Notes: generated by a model not told the origin, from the letters alone. Shown: positions 55,672 to 64,000, numbered from the stretch's first letter. The stretch: DNA of 64,000 bases from Deinococcus ruber (GCF_014648095.1 NZ_BMQL01000016.1:35909-99908); one strand, 5' to 3'. Numbers and translations are program-made.

Positions 55672-56451
55672 ATGTTAAGTACCGTATCGAGAGCCTTCGA
55701 GGTTCTATCTCTGTTTACTCCGGACGAGTCTCAGTGGGGCGCGACGGGCGTGGCGCGTCGGCTGGATCTGTCCAAGTCGAGCGCCCACGATCTGCTCAGA
55801 TCGCTGTGGGAACTGGGCATGCTGGAGCGTCAGCCCGGCGGCCAGTATCACCTGGGACTGGGGCTGCTGGCGCTGTCGCAGCAGGTCGCGTCGGTGCAGC
55901 CCTGGCTGGGTGCGGCGCGGCGTGAGATGGCAGCGTTGGCCCACCAGACCGGAGAAATCATTCACCTCAGCGTGCTTCATCACGGGTCGTTGCTGCACCT
56001 GGAAGACGCGCACCCACCGGGCGGCGGCGAGCATCTGGGTGTGCCGCCGCCCGGACTGGCCTCGGCGCAGGTGCCGCCCCAGTGCAGCGCGATGGGCAAG
56101 GCGCTGCTCTCGGCGCTGCCCTGGCCGCAGGTGCTGGAGCTGATTCAGCGTCAGGGGCTGGGCAGTCTGACGGTCAATTCCATCAACACCGCCGACGAGT
56201 TGCAGACCGAATTGCAGCGCGTCCGCGAGCGCGGCTACGCCTACGATGTCGAGGAAGCCTTTCCCGGCGTGTGCTGTATCGCCGTGCCGGTGCGCGGGGC
56301 AGGCGGGCAGGTCAAAGCCGCCATGAGCATGTCGGTACCCAGTCCGCGCTTCGCCCAGCTCAAGCAGGAACGCCGCGCACAACTTCTGGAGGCCGGGTAT
56401 CACCTGGAACGCGTGCTGAACGCAGAAGAAGCCCTCCTGATGGCCCAGTAG
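55672..56451 (+). CDS. IclR-family transcriptional regulator
   Basis: 259 residues. An N-terminal winged helix (VSRAFEVLSLFTPDESQWGATGVARRLDLSKSSAHDLLRSL) and a C-terminal GAF-like effector domain (CSAMGKALLSALPW, RGYAYDVEEAFPGVCCIAVPV) are clear. The start has no SD; TACAGT at 55653-55658 could give a very short leader. Allantoin genes in enterobacteria are controlled by the IclR-family AllR, so it may regulate allB, or alternatively the oxoacid dehydrogenase genes that follow on the same strand. Confidence 0.9.
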   Translation: MLSTVSRAFEVLSLFTPDESQWGATGVARRLDLSKSSAHDLLRSLWELGMLERQPGGQYHLGLGLLALSQQVASVQPWLGAARREMAALAHQTGEIIHLSVLHHGSLLHLEDAHPPGGGEHLGVPPPGLASAQVPPQCSAMGKALLSALPWPQVLELIQRQGLGSLTVNSINTADELQTELQRVRERGYAYDVEEAFPGVCCIAVPVRGAGGQVKAAMSMSVPSPRFAQLKQERRAQLLEAGYHLERVLNAEEALLMAQ

Positions 56452-56558
56452 TTCGGGAATCCCAGCAGACGTTCAGGGAACATGGCAGAGAGGAGAAGCA
56501 GTCATCCGCGCAAACGGTGCCTGTCGGCCTTTGCCTGTGTGTGACCCAAAGGAGTGTC

Positions 56559-57671
56559 ATGACCCTTTCCACCGCCGATCCACGTCTGGACGGTACCTTC
56601 TGTATCCTGGAAGCCGACGGCACGCCGCGTCAGCCGACGCTGCTTCCGGAAGACGCGGCGGCGCTGCGGATGTACCGTGCCATGCGCCGTACCCGCGTCT
56701 TCGACGAACGCGCTCTGGTGCTGCAACGGCAGGGCCGCCTCGGGGTCTATCCGCTGTTCGGCGGCATGGAGGCCACCCAGGTCGGAGCGGTGCTGGCCCT
56801 CAATCCCCCGCACGACTGGCTGGCCCCCACCTACCGGGGCAGCGGCACGGCGCTGGCGTACGGGCTGCCGATGCACAAGCTGATTCTGACGTGGCGCGGC
56901 CACCCGGACGGCTTCCGCATGAACCCGGATCAGCACCTGCTGCCGTTCTATACGCCGATTGCCAATCAGTTGCCGCACGCGGCGGGCATTGCGCTGGCCG
57001 AACAACGCCTCGCTGCGCGGGAAGGGCGAGACCCCAACGTCGTGCTGGCCTTTGTGGGCGACGGCGGCACCTCCGAAGGCGACTTTCACGTGGGCCTGAA
57101 TTTCGCGGGGGCGTACCGCGTGCCTGCCGTCTTCGTCATCGAGAACAACGGCTGGGCCATCAGCACGCCGACGCAGCTTCAGAGTGCCGCGAACACCCTG
57201 GCGTCACGCGGCGAGGGCTACGGCATCCCCGCCGTGAGGGTCGACGGAAACGATCTGCTGGCGGTGCATCACGTGGTTCAGGAGGCCGTGGCGCGGGCGC
57301 GGCGTGGGGGTGGGCCGACGCTGATCGAGGCCATCACGTACCGGATTTTGCCGCACACCTCCAGCGACGACCCCGCCCGGTATCACCGCAGCGAGGACGC
57401 TGTTCAGGCCGACCACTGGCGGCGGCACCGCGACCCCGGTCAGCGCCTGCGGGCGTATCTGGGTGGGCACGGCCTGTGGACGGACGACCTCGAACAGCAG
57501 CTTGTTGCCGAGGTGGAAGCAGAGCTGCGTGACGCGCTGGCACAGGCCGACGCCGCGCCCGGGATCGAGCCGTGGGAGCTGCTGGAGCACGTCTTCGAGA
57601 CGCCCACGCCCGACCTGCTGGAGCAGCAGTCTGAACTGCGGGCGCTGCACGAAGAAGGAGGCCGACCATGA
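56559..57671 (+). CDS. 2-oxoacid dehydrogenase E1 component, alpha subunit
   Basis: 370 residues from ATG 56559, with AAAGGAG upstream. The thiamine-diphosphate/Mg site [36 protein letters not shown] and the phosphorylation-loop-like [16 protein letters not shown] are typical of branched-chain 2-oxoacid (or acetoin/pyruvate) dehydrogenases. It decarboxylates the oxoacid and passes the acyl group to E2. The first gene of a tightly packed four-gene operon (stop overlaps E1-beta as ATGA). Confidence 0.92.
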   Translation: MTLSTADPRLDGTFCILEADGTPRQPTLLPEDAAALRMYRAMRRTRVFDERALVLQRQGRLGVYPLFGGMEATQVGAVLALNPPHDWLAPTYRGSGTALAYGLPMHKLILTWRGHPDGFRMNPDQHLLPFYTPIANQLPHAAGIALAEQRLAAREGRDPNVVLAFVGDGGTSEGDFHVGLNFAGAYRVPAVFVIENNGWAISTPTQLQSAANTLASRGEGYGIPAVRVDGNDLLAVHHVVQEAVARARRGGGPTLIEAITYRILPHTSSDDPARYHRSEDAVQADHWRRHRDPGQRLRAYLGGHGLWTDDLEQQLVAEVEAELRDALAQADAAPGIEPWELLEHVFETPTPDLLEQQSELRALHEEGGRP

Positions 57672-58663
57672 CCGCCGCGCCTGCCACCCGTACCCTGACG
57701 ATGGTTCAGGCGGTGCAGGACGCGCTCGCACAGGCGCTGGAACACGATGACTCAGTGATGCTCTTCGGAGAGGACGTGGGCATGGGCGGCGTGTTCCGCG
57801 CTTCGGACGGGCTGCGGGAGCGCTTCGGGGCCGAGCGGGTCTTCGATACGCCCCTGTCGGAAGCGGGCATCGTGGGCATGGGCATCGGGCTGGCGCTGGC
57901 CGGAATGCGCCCGGTTGCCGAGATTCAGTTCGCGGGCTTTCTGTACCCGGCGCTGGAGCAGATGGGCGTGCAGCTCGGGCGGTATCGTCACCGCACCCAG
58001 GGCAGATTCAGCGTGCCGATGGTGATTCGTGCGCCCTACGGCGGCGGCATCCACTCGCCCGAACTGCACTCTGAAAGTCCGGAAGGGCTGGTGGCGGCGC
58101 TGCCCGGCATCAAGGTGGTGGTGCCCAGCACGCCCGCCGATGCCAGAGGGCTGCTGCTGTCGGCCATTGCCGACCCCGACCCGGTGATGTTTTTCGAGAG
58201 CATCAAGCTGTACCGCTCGGCACGCGGCGAGGTGCCCACCGGCTACGCACCGCTGCCGCTGGGACAGGCGCGGGTTGTTCGCAGCGGCCACGACTGCACC
58301 GTTCTGTGTTACGGCGGCATGGTCGAAGTCTGTCTGCGGGCGGCGCAGGCGGCCCAGGGCGCGGGCATCGAGGTGGAGGTGATCGACCTGAGAACGCTGG
58401 TGCCGCTCGATCTGGACACCATCGGCGCGAGCGTGCAGCGCACCGGGCGGGTGGTGATCGTGCATGAGGCGGCGCGGCGCATGGGCTTCGGAGCCGAGCT
58501 GAGCGCCCAGATCGCTGAACGCTGGCTGCCCTCGCTGCAAGCGCCTGTGCTGCGGGTGGCAGGCTGGGACGCGCCGTATCCGCCGTTCACCTCTGCCGAA
58601 GCGGCTTACCGACCCGACGCCCGCCGGGTGGCACTGGCCATTCGCCGCGTGCTGGAATTCTGA
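57668..58663 (+). CDS. 2-oxoacid dehydrogenase E1 component, beta subunit
   Basis: 331 residues, starting by ATGA overlap. It has the transketolase-like pyrimidine domain ([20 protein letters not shown] with the ThDP-binding Glu; [21 protein letters not shown]) and the C-terminal domain ([17 protein letters not shown]). It pairs with the alpha subunit to form the alpha2-beta2 E1. The stop and the next start overlap as TGATG. Confidence 0.93.
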   Translation: MTAAPATRTLTMVQAVQDALAQALEHDDSVMLFGEDVGMGGVFRASDGLRERFGAERVFDTPLSEAGIVGMGIGLALAGMRPVAEIQFAGFLYPALEQMGVQLGRYRHRTQGRFSVPMVIRAPYGGGIHSPELHSESPEGLVAALPGIKVVVPSTPADARGLLLSAIADPDPVMFFESIKLYRSARGEVPTGYAPLPLGQARVVRSGHDCTVLCYGGMVEVCLRAAQAAQGAGIEVEVIDLRTLVPLDLDTIGASVQRTGRVVIVHEAARRMGFGAELSAQIAERWLPSLQAPVLRVAGWDAPYPPFTSAEAAYRPDARRVALAIRRVLEF

Positions 58664-59097
58664 TGCGCCCGGCAGAAAGGGGGCTTCAGGCGGTGCTGGA
58701 CGTTCAGGTCACGCCCGCCATGACCGTGCAGTTTGCCGAACTGGGGCCACTTCATCCGGTCTATGCCACCTACGAGATCGCCCGTCATTTCGAGGAGGTG
58801 GGCCGCAAACTGCTGCTGCCGCTGCTGGAGGAAGGGGAAGAGGGGCTGGGAACAGCGGTGAGTGTGCAGCATCTGGCGTCGGCGCTGCCGGGCATGCGCG
58901 TGCGCCATACCGCCACGCTCGACCGACTGGAAGGCCGCCGCCTGTTCGTCAGCGTCAGCGCCGTCTCTGAACTGGGTGACGTGCTGGCAACCGGACACAC
59001 CGAGCAGTACGTCAGCACAGCGGCACGCGTCCGGGCGGGCTTTGCCGAGCTGGAAGCCCGCTGGCACGCACACAGCAGCGGCAGGGGAGAGCAATGA
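58663..59097 (+). CDS. Hot-dog thioesterase, FlK-like
   Basis: 144 residues, starting by TGATG overlap with E1-beta and ending by ATGA overlap with E2. The sequence (TVQFAELGPLHPVYATYEIARHFEEVG, AVSVQHLASALPGMRVRHTATLDRLEGR, ATGHTEQYV) matches the single-hot-dog group of fluoroacetyl-CoA-thioesterase-like proteins. Such a protein between E1 and E2 is unusual. It might hydrolyse a stalled or toxic acyl-CoA made by the complex. I cannot assign a substrate. Confidence 0.75.
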   Translation: MRPAERGLQAVLDVQVTPAMTVQFAELGPLHPVYATYEIARHFEEVGRKLLLPLLEEGEEGLGTAVSVQHLASALPGMRVRHTATLDRLEGRRLFVSVSAVSELGDVLATGHTEQYVSTAARVRAGFAELEARWHAHSSGRGEQ

Positions 59098-60473
59098 CGC
59101 AGCATGAACTCAGGTTGCCCGCGCTGGCCGAATCGGTGGTGGAGGGCGAGGTGCTGGCGTGGCGAGTGGCAGAAGGCGACCACGTGCAGGAAGGTCAGAG
59201 CGTGCTGGAGCTGATGACCGATAAGGTGACGGTGGAACTGCCCTCGCCGTTCAGCGGGCGAATCGGCAGGCTGTTGGTGGCCGAGGGCGAGGTGGTGGCG
59301 GTTGGAACCGTACTGGCACTGATCGAGAGTGGGGAGGTGCAGTCGCAGGAACCGCCTCCTGTCGCTGTTCCGGTGCCGCCGCCCGCTCCAGCGCCGTCCC
59401 AGCCTGCCCCTGTCAGCAACAGGGAAGAGCGCTCGATCATCGAATCGGCCAGTGCGGGCGCGGAAGATCCGGCTCTGCTGGCGGCGGTGTTCGCGGGATT
59501 TCAGCGGCCCAAATCTGCTTCCTCTGCCACAGGCACACCTGTTGCGGCGCGGGTGCTGGCGGTGCCCTCGGCGCGGCAACGGGCGCGGGAACTGGGCGTG
59601 CATCTGCCGGATGTCCGGGGCAGCGGCCCGAACGGAACGGTGCGGCGGGCCGACGTGAGTGTTCATCTGGCCCGCCCGGAAGCGCCTGCCGGTGTGCCCG
59701 CGTCGTCCGGCTGGCCCCCGCCCGCCCCGCCCGAGTACCGCACGCCTGCCGGGTCTGAACATCTGGAAACCCGCACGCCGTTCCGGGGGCAGCGGCGGGC
59801 GATCAGTCAGGCGCTGCTCGCCAGCACGCTGCACACCGCCCAGACGCACACTGTTCAGGAACTCGACTGCACCGCCCTGATGACCGAGCGAAAGGCACTT
59901 CAGCCGGATGCAGCAGCGTTGGGCGTCAAGCTGTCGTATCTGCCGTTCTTCCTGAAGGCGGCGGCGGCGGCGCTGGAGGCGTTCCCGGCCCTGAACAGCA
60001 GTCTGGATGTTGGGCGCGGCGAGGTCGTCACGAAGCGGTTTGTACATCTGGGCGTGGCTGTCAACACCGACGCGGGACTGATCGTGCCGGTGATCCGTGA
60101 CGTGCCGCACAAGAGTCTGTTGACCCTGGCCCGTGAGGTCGCTGACCTCGGAGAACGCGCCCGTGCAGGAACCCTGAAGCCGTCCGAGATGCAGGACGCC
60201 ACCTTCACGGTCTCGAATATCGGCGCGGTGGGAGCGTTGGTCGGCGTGCCCATCGTGACGCCCCCGGCAGTCGGCATTCTGTCGCTGCACAGCATCGTCA
60301 AGCGGCCCATCGCGGTGGTGCAGGACGAAGAAGACGTGGTCACCATCCGCCCGATGATGTACCTGACGCTGGGCTTCGATCACCGACTGGTGGATGGAGC
60401 CGACGCTGCCCGCTTCCTGAGCCGCCTGGTCGAATTGCTGGAGCAGCCGCGACGGTTGTATTTGCAGATGTAG
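59094..60473 (+). CDS. 2-oxoacid dehydrogenase E2 component (dihydrolipoyl acyltransferase)
   Basis: 459 residues, starting by ATGA overlap. A lipoyl domain at about 1-80 has the lipoylated Lys in ELMTDKVTVELPSP. After an Ala/Pro linker an E3-binding domain (AVPSARQRARELGVHLPDVRGSGPNGTVRRADV) lies at about 150-185. The catalytic domain ends with LTLGFDHRLVDGADAARF, giving His429 and Asp433 of the HxxxDG active site. No E3 (lipoamide dehydrogenase) gene follows; it must be elsewhere. Confidence 0.93.
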   Translation: MTQHELRLPALAESVVEGEVLAWRVAEGDHVQEGQSVLELMTDKVTVELPSPFSGRIGRLLVAEGEVVAVGTVLALIESGEVQSQEPPPVAVPVPPPAPAPSQPAPVSNREERSIIESASAGAEDPALLAAVFAGFQRPKSASSATGTPVAARVLAVPSARQRARELGVHLPDVRGSGPNGTVRRADVSVHLARPEAPAGVPASSGWPPPAPPEYRTPAGSEHLETRTPFRGQRRAISQALLASTLHTAQTHTVQELDCTALMTERKALQPDAAALGVKLSYLPFFLKAAAAALEAFPALNSSLDVGRGEVVTKRFVHLGVAVNTDAGLIVPVIRDVPHKSLLTLAREVADLGERARAGTLKPSEMQDATFTVSNIGAVGALVGVPIVTPPAVGILSLHSIVKRPIAVVQDEEDVVTIRPMMYLTLGFDHRLVDGADAARFLSRLVELLEQPRRLYLQM

Positions 60474-60570
60474 CGACTGGAGTGTGAAGGCAGGCAAAGC
60501 GTCTTTTCTCAGGAGACCTCAGAGGACGGCCTCTTCTGGCGATCAGTGCCACAAATATATTCAGCGGCTC

Positions 60571-60582
60571 AGTACCGGACAA
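60571..60582. repeat. AGTACCGGACAA, second copy at 22852-22863
   Basis: This 12-mer lies just outside the stop of the IS4-family transposase fragment, where the insertion-sequence end is expected. The same 12-mer follows the cytochrome c stop at 22852-22863, without any transposase. Confidence 0.5.
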
Positions 60583-60587
60583 CTTAA

Positions 60588-60935
60588 TCAAGCCGCGCCC
60601 AGCGCTGGAAACGGCTGAATCAACTCAGCAGACAGCGTGCTGAGCCTGCTCGAATCCCACCGCAACACGCCCTTCAGTGTTTCCGCCCCATATCGCACCA
60701 GGCTGAGCGCTTTCCGGCCATGCCCCTTGACCTTGATGGGTCGCTGCCCCGCCAGCCACACCCCAATCCGCAGGCAGGCCACCCAGGCCAGGATCACCAG
60801 CCCAAACAGCCGTTCCAGCCGTGCAGCCTGCGTGATGCCAGTGCGTTCCAGATCGAAGCCCCGGGTTTTCAAGCTGCCAAACGTGCATTCCACGTTCCAA
60901 TGCGACCGCACCTGTAGACACAGGAGGCGCTCGGC
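60588..60935 (-). pseudogene. IS4-family transposase, C-terminal fragment
   Basis: The minus strand encodes about 110 residues that read (V)RSHWNVECTFGSLKTRGFDLERTG at the N-terminal end, the Y2-R3-E-K region of IS4-family DDE transposases with the catalytic Glu, then a helical C-terminal part ending LSAELIQPFPALGAA. Upstream codons read on for a few residues until a stop near 60948, so the N-terminal two thirds, with both catalytic Asp residues, are missing. It is a dead remnant next to the serine recombinase element. Confidence 0.8.
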
Positions 60936-61014
60936 CTATGATCGGCATTGACGGCCTGCTCCGACTGGTCGCCTTCGTCTCACGCGCCATGAGCGCTTTA
61001 CAGGAAGGTGCAAT

Positions 61015-61161
61015 ATGCCCGGTTCCAGTGTCCCCCCCGCCGTCACTCTGGATGAGCCTTCCACGGCTTCATCAGCAGCGACTCCTTGCACTCTTCGCTC
61101 GGCTGATCGAGCGGCAGTTGAGCACGCGTCCCTCACCTCCTGTGGAGGTGAGATCGCATGA
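61015..61161 (+). CDS. 48-residue leader ORF overlapping the serine recombinase start
   Basis: ATG 61015 has AGGAAGG 6 bases upstream. The peptide begins MPGSSVPPAVTLDEPSTASS and stops at TGA 61159-61161, overlapping ATG 61158 as ATGA. The last codons cover a hairpin that contains the recombinase SD, so translating this ORF would open it. An alternative 80-codon frame from ATG 60938 overlaps it; I rank that one lower. Confidence 0.45.
   Translation: MPGSSVPPAVTLDEPSTASSAATPCTLRSADRAAVEHASLTSCGGEIA
61132..61152 (+). promoter_or_regulatory. Hairpin burying the recombinase ribosome binding site
   Basis: CTCACCTCC (61132-61140) and GGAGGTGAG (61144-61152) form a perfect 9-base stem with a 3-base loop. 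The right arm contains GGAGG (61144-61148), the SD for ATG 61158, so initiation would be blocked unless a ribosome on the leader ORF melts the stem. Confidence 0.7.
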
Positions 61162-63314
61162 CACTCCCCGTCCAAGGTAAACTCCTGAGTCACCAGAAAA
61201 TTCAACCCAGTCACCTGGATGCCCTGGCCGTGGTGTACATCCGGCAATCCACGCTCGGCCAACTTCAGAAGCACCAAGAATCCACGCGGTTGCAATATGC
61301 CCTGGTGGAATATGCGCAGTCACTCGGCTGGCCACAAGAGCGCATCTTGGTCATTGACGACGATCTCGGAAAGTCCGGCAGCTCTGCTGTCGGACGACCT
61401 GGATTCCAGCGACTCGTCACTGAAGTGGGTCTCGGGCACGTCGGCCTCATTCTTGGGATCGAAATGAGCCGACTGGCACGCTCAAACCGCGACTGGCATC
61501 AGTTGCTGGAGGTGTGTGCCCTCTTCAAAACCCTGATTGCCGATATCGACGGTTTGTACAATCCGAATGACGACAACGATCGCCTTCTTCTCGGATTGAA
61601 GGGCACCATGAGCGAAGCAGAACTCCACATTCTTAAAAACCGCCTGCACGAGGGCAAATTGAGTAAAGCCCGCCGTGGAGAACTGCATACCCGACTTCCG
61701 ATTGGATACGTCTTAGCGCCCGACGGACGTGTTGAACTGGATCCGGACGAGCAGGTGCAGCACGTCGTGCACCTGATCTTCCAGAAGTTTGAGGCATTGG
61801 GCACCCTTCACGCGGTGTTGCGCTACCTCGTCACCCATCAGCTCCAGATGGGCGTTCGGTTGCAGAGTCGCGCTGACGCACGACTCGAGTGGCACCGGCC
61901 CAACCGTGCCACGTTGCAGAACCTGTTGCACCACCCGATGTATGCGGGAACCTACACCTACGGGCGTCGGCAGACCGACGCTCGACGCAAACAATCGAGC
62001 CGACCGGCAACAGGACGCGTCGTCATGTCGATGGACGCATGGCACGTCTGCTTGCGCAACCAAGTACCAGCGTATATCAGTTGGGAGCAGTATCAGGTGA
62101 ACCTCGCGCAGCTTCAGGCCAACCGGAATGTCGCTGGCCAGTCGGGCGCCGCTCGACAGGGAGCAGCACTGCTGGCAGGACTGCTGGTCTGTGGACAGTG
62201 TGGGCGCCGGATGACCATTCAAGCGCAGAGTGGACGACCGTCGTACGCCTGTATTTCGAACGCCAGCAATTACGCCCAGCCCAATTGTCTGCACTGTGCC
62301 AGTGCAGCGCTTGATGCTTGGGTGGTGAGTCAGCTGCTGGAGGCACTCAGTCCTGTCAGTCTCGCGCTTTCACTCGAAGCCCGACAGCACTTGGAACAGG
62401 AACGCGAACTGCTGAGGACACATTGGACACATCAACTTCAACGTGCCGCGTATGAGGTACAACGAGCCCAGCGCCAGTATCAGGCGGTCGAACCTGAACA
62501 CCGACTGGTGGCGCGTTCCTTGGAACGCGCGTGGGAGGAGGCACTGACGGCCCAGCGCACCGTCCAGGAGGAGTATGCCCGGGTACAGCAACATCAGACG
62601 CATTCGTTGACTGCGCAGGAAGTCGAGCAGATTTCCGCGCTGGCAGCCGACCTTCCAACTCTCTGGTTCGCCTCAGCGACGACCATGCCGGAACGGAAAG
62701 ACATGTTGCGACTGGTGATTGATCGGGTCGTGGTGTCGTCGGTCCAGGCGGACGAGCGACTGCAGGTGGACATTCACTGGGTTGGTGGACAGGTCACCCG
62801 GGGCACGGTCACGCGCCCGGTTGCTCGGATGACCCAGTTGAGCTATTACGGGGAACTCAAGGAGACGGTCGCACGATTGCGTCGTGAGGGCAGGTCCGCC
62901 CAACAGATCGCTGATGAACTCAACCGGTTGGCGCTCCGTCCAGCAAAACGCACGGCGGTCTGGTCGGCCGATCAGGTCCGTGGCATGCTCCGAGATCATG
63001 GACTGTCGATGACTCACGTGGCGGGAAACGGGCGACAAACGAAACAGGAAGATCATCAAGGAGAGTGGTGGACACTGACCGCTCTGGCGGTCACGCTGGG
63101 CATGCCCAGCGTGACCTTGTACAACTGGTTAAAGCACGAACGGATTCAGGGTCGCCAGGAGGGACGTCGTTGGTGGATCTGGGCGGATGAACAGGAAGTC
63201 AGTCGCCTACGGACGTGGCGTGCGACAACAACAGCAGAACGTGCCCACGACCGATGGATTGAGCGGACAACAGCTGAACAGGGGTTGACGTCAAAGGAGG
63301 TTCCGTATGTATAG
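61158..63314 (+). CDS. Large serine recombinase with zinc ribbon and C-terminal helix-turn-helix
   Basis: 718 residues. The resolvase-type catalytic domain (about 20-165) has nucleophile Ser31 in VVYIRQSTLGQ, and EMSRLARSNRDW carries the conserved Arg residues. A recombinase domain (about 185-300) is followed by a zinc ribbon near 345-380 (CGQCG, then NCLHC), a coiled-coil at about 395-480, and a C-terminal helix-turn-helix pair (QIADELNRLALRP; LAVTLGMPSVTLYNWLKHERI). It would integrate or excise the element it rides on between two short attachment sites. The element appears to have entered an IS4-rich region. Confidence 0.92.
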   Translation: MTLPVQGKLLSHQKIQPSHLDALAVVYIRQSTLGQLQKHQESTRLQYALVEYAQSLGWPQERILVIDDDLGKSGSSAVGRPGFQRLVTEVGLGHVGLILGIEMSRLARSNRDWHQLLEVCALFKTLIADIDGLYNPNDDNDRLLLGLKGTMSEAELHILKNRLHEGKLSKARRGELHTRLPIGYVLAPDGRVELDPDEQVQHVVHLIFQKFEALGTLHAVLRYLVTHQLQMGVRLQSRADARLEWHRPNRATLQNLLHHPMYAGTYTYGRRQTDARRKQSSRPATGRVVMSMDAWHVCLRNQVPAYISWEQYQVNLAQLQANRNVAGQSGAARQGAALLAGLLVCGQCGRRMTIQAQSGRPSYACISNASNYAQPNCLHCASAALDAWVVSQLLEALSPVSLALSLEARQHLEQERELLRTHWTHQLQRAAYEVQRAQRQYQAVEPEHRLVARSLERAWEEALTAQRTVQEEYARVQQHQTHSLTAQEVEQISALAADLPTLWFASATTMPERKDMLRLVIDRVVVSSVQADERLQVDIHWVGGQVTRGTVTRPVARMTQLSYYGELKETVARLRREGRSAQQIADELNRLALRPAKRTAVWSADQVRGMLRDHGLSMTHVAGNGRQTKQEDHQGEWWTLTALAVTLGMPSVTLYNWLKHERIQGRQEGRRWWIWADEQEVSRLRTWRATTTAERAHDRWIERTTAEQGLTSKEVPYV

Positions 63315-63399
63315 GGGTAATCAGGTTGGCTTGTCTCGATCGACCAGCGCAGGCGGTACAACGTCAGCGTCTCCCAGACCGGGAAGTCGGTGGCGATCA

Positions 63400-63429
63400 C
63401 CACCAGGTCTCCCGCGGGAGACCTGGTGG
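63400..63429. repeat. 30-base perfect palindrome in the transposase gene
   Basis: Arms 63400-63414 and 63415-63429 are exact complements with no loop, centred on CCCGCGGG. It is inside the coding sequence for the segment around TRSPAGDLVVI. It would form a cruciform or a strong mRNA hairpin. Confidence 0.9.
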
Positions 63430-63629
63430 CCACCACACGCATCCGCTCGCCGTAGACCTCGGCCCGGTCGAACAGGGTGTGAATCTCCCCGACCTGAAGA
63501 TCACCGAACCACTCGTCGATGCGCAGACCGTCCACGACGGCATCCTTACGGATACGGATGGCGCGCTTGATGCGCTGCTGGCGTAGGAAGGCGAACCATG
63601 CCCCGCCGATGAACGCTCGGTCGGCGACC

Positions 63630-63660
63630 AGGCCCTTCCAGCGTCGCGCTGGAAGGGCCT
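63630..63660. repeat. 14-base perfect inverted repeat with TCG loop in the transposase gene
   Basis: AGGCCCTTCCAGCG (63630-63643) and CGCTGGAAGGGCCT (63647-63660) surround a 3-base loop. It lies about 200 bases from the 30-base palindrome and is also within coding sequence. Confidence 0.9.
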
Positions 63661-64000
63661 TCAACAGACGCTGAACGAGTTCCTGCCGAATGTCCGTGCT
63701 GCTGTTGCCGTCGTGCGGAAGGGCCGTCCAGACGAGAGGGAGCGTGTCGCCGTGCAGGACGACGCCCAGTACCAAGAGGTTCAGCGGCGAAGATCCATGG
63801 TTCCAGGTGGTCCGGTCCAAGCTCATGCGCAGCTTGCCTGGTGGGAGGAGCGGCAACATCAAGGACAAAAACAGCTCACCCGTGAGCTGTTCATCGCGGA
63901 ATGCGCGTTCAACACGGCGTTCCTTGGCCTCGACACTGCGCTCTCCGGGCAAGTGACCGCTGAGCACGCTGAGATTGACGCTCTGTCCGGTGATCATGGC

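Larger units (their letters stand above)
63335..64000 (-). pseudogene. IS4-family transposase, N-terminal and middle part, broken at the recombinase junction
   Basis: On the minus strand the window end carries the first part of a DDE transposase (the start may lie beyond base 64000; an ATG is at 63997). The catalytic Asp residues are in MSLDRTTWNHG and [10 protein letters not shown], and the Glu in LYRLRWSIET. Family similarity stops just after this Glu at about 63335, 20 bases downstream of the recombinase stop, and the reading frame then runs into unrelated sequence. The C-terminal third is missing. Two long perfect palindromes lie inside the coding sequence. Confidence 0.85.

Noticed and set aside
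60938..61180. 80-codon ORF from ATG 60938 overlapping the recombinase start
   Set aside because: It has no good SD and overlaps the recombinase by 23 bases in another frame; the ORF from 61015 has an SD and an exact ATGA junction.

Overview
The window is a 64 kb piece of a high-GC bacterial chromosome that looks like a Deinococcus. The pointers are a 347-residue poxvirus-like topoisomerase IB, a principal sigma factor and an HU protein that both carry long Lys/Ala/Pro-rich N-terminal tails, and many start codons with a -10-like TANNNT hexamer 6-7 bases upstream, as expected of the leaderless transcripts known from this genus. Species cannot be named from sequence alone. I saw no rRNA, tRNA or CRISPR array.

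Layout. 1-4.4 kb: polyol catabolism (mannitol-dehydrogenase family, SDR, zinc polyol dehydrogenase, FGGY kinase). 4.5-7.0 kb: HAD phosphatase, ung, topoisomerase IB. 7.0-10.8 kb (minus): a 1251-residue multi-GAF/HD-GYP/GGDEF c-di-GMP protein. 11.1-21.9 kb: a peptidoglycan recycling locus (anmK, serine hydrolase, nagZ, oligopeptide/muropeptide ABC binding protein and two permeases, BadF-type amino-sugar kinase, murQ, GntR/UTRA regulator) with almost every junction a 4-base ATGA overlap. 22.1-28.7 kb: dihaem cytochrome c, class A beta-lactamase-like protein, SHOCT protein, flavin disulfide reductase, metallophosphoesterase, an A/T-rich 0.6 kb gap and a protein of unknown function. 28.7-34.9 kb: GAF-GAF-GGDEF cyclase, rpoD, HU, aldo-keto reductase, small membrane protein, alpha/beta hydrolase. 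35.0-37.8 kb: Gfo/Idh/MocA dehydrogenase with ThuA, and a jacalin-like lectin with a histone-like tail. 37.8-42.3 kb: gluconate-type operon (LacI repressor, truncated hydroxyacid dehydrogenase, SMP-30 lactonase, beta-hydroxyacid dehydrogenase) facing a gluconate 5-dehydrogenase. 43.6-48.3 kb: a complete branched-chain amino-acid ABC transporter (livJHMGF type). 48.4-51.4 kb: a lipoprotein alpha-amylase. 51.5-56.5 kb: FadR-type regulator, NCS1 permease, allantoinase, IclR regulator (purine/allantoin use). 56.6-60.5 kb: branched-chain 2-oxoacid dehydrogenase E1alpha, E1beta, a hot-dog thioesterase, E2. 60.6-64.0 kb: remnants of IS4-family transposases split by a large serine recombinase element.

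How the parts work together. The recycling locus would import cell-wall fragments, trim them (NagZ, serine hydrolase), phosphorylate anhydro-MurNAc and MurNAc/GlcNAc (AnmK, BadF kinase) and convert MurNAc-6-P to GlcNAc-6-P (MurQ) under a GntR-type regulator. It has no ABC ATPase of its own. The liv transporter and the 2-oxoacid dehydrogenase could feed branched-chain amino-acid use, but no E3 subunit is present.

The most unusual signal is a recurring arrangement in which a short ORF of 15-48 codons ends in a stop codon that overlaps the start codon of the following gene by ATGA, TTGA, TGATG or, once, within 7 bases. Six cases were found: at anmK, at the first muropeptide permease, between the two permeases, at the beta-lactamase-like gene, at gluconate 5-dehydrogenase and at the serine recombinase. 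Most have their own strong ribosome binding site, and in the recombinase case the internal ribosome binding site is buried in a perfect hairpin. This looks like widespread translational coupling through leader peptides. Also notable are the truncated dehydrogenase retained in tight coupling, the jacalin-like lectin, and two long perfect palindromes inside a transposase gene.
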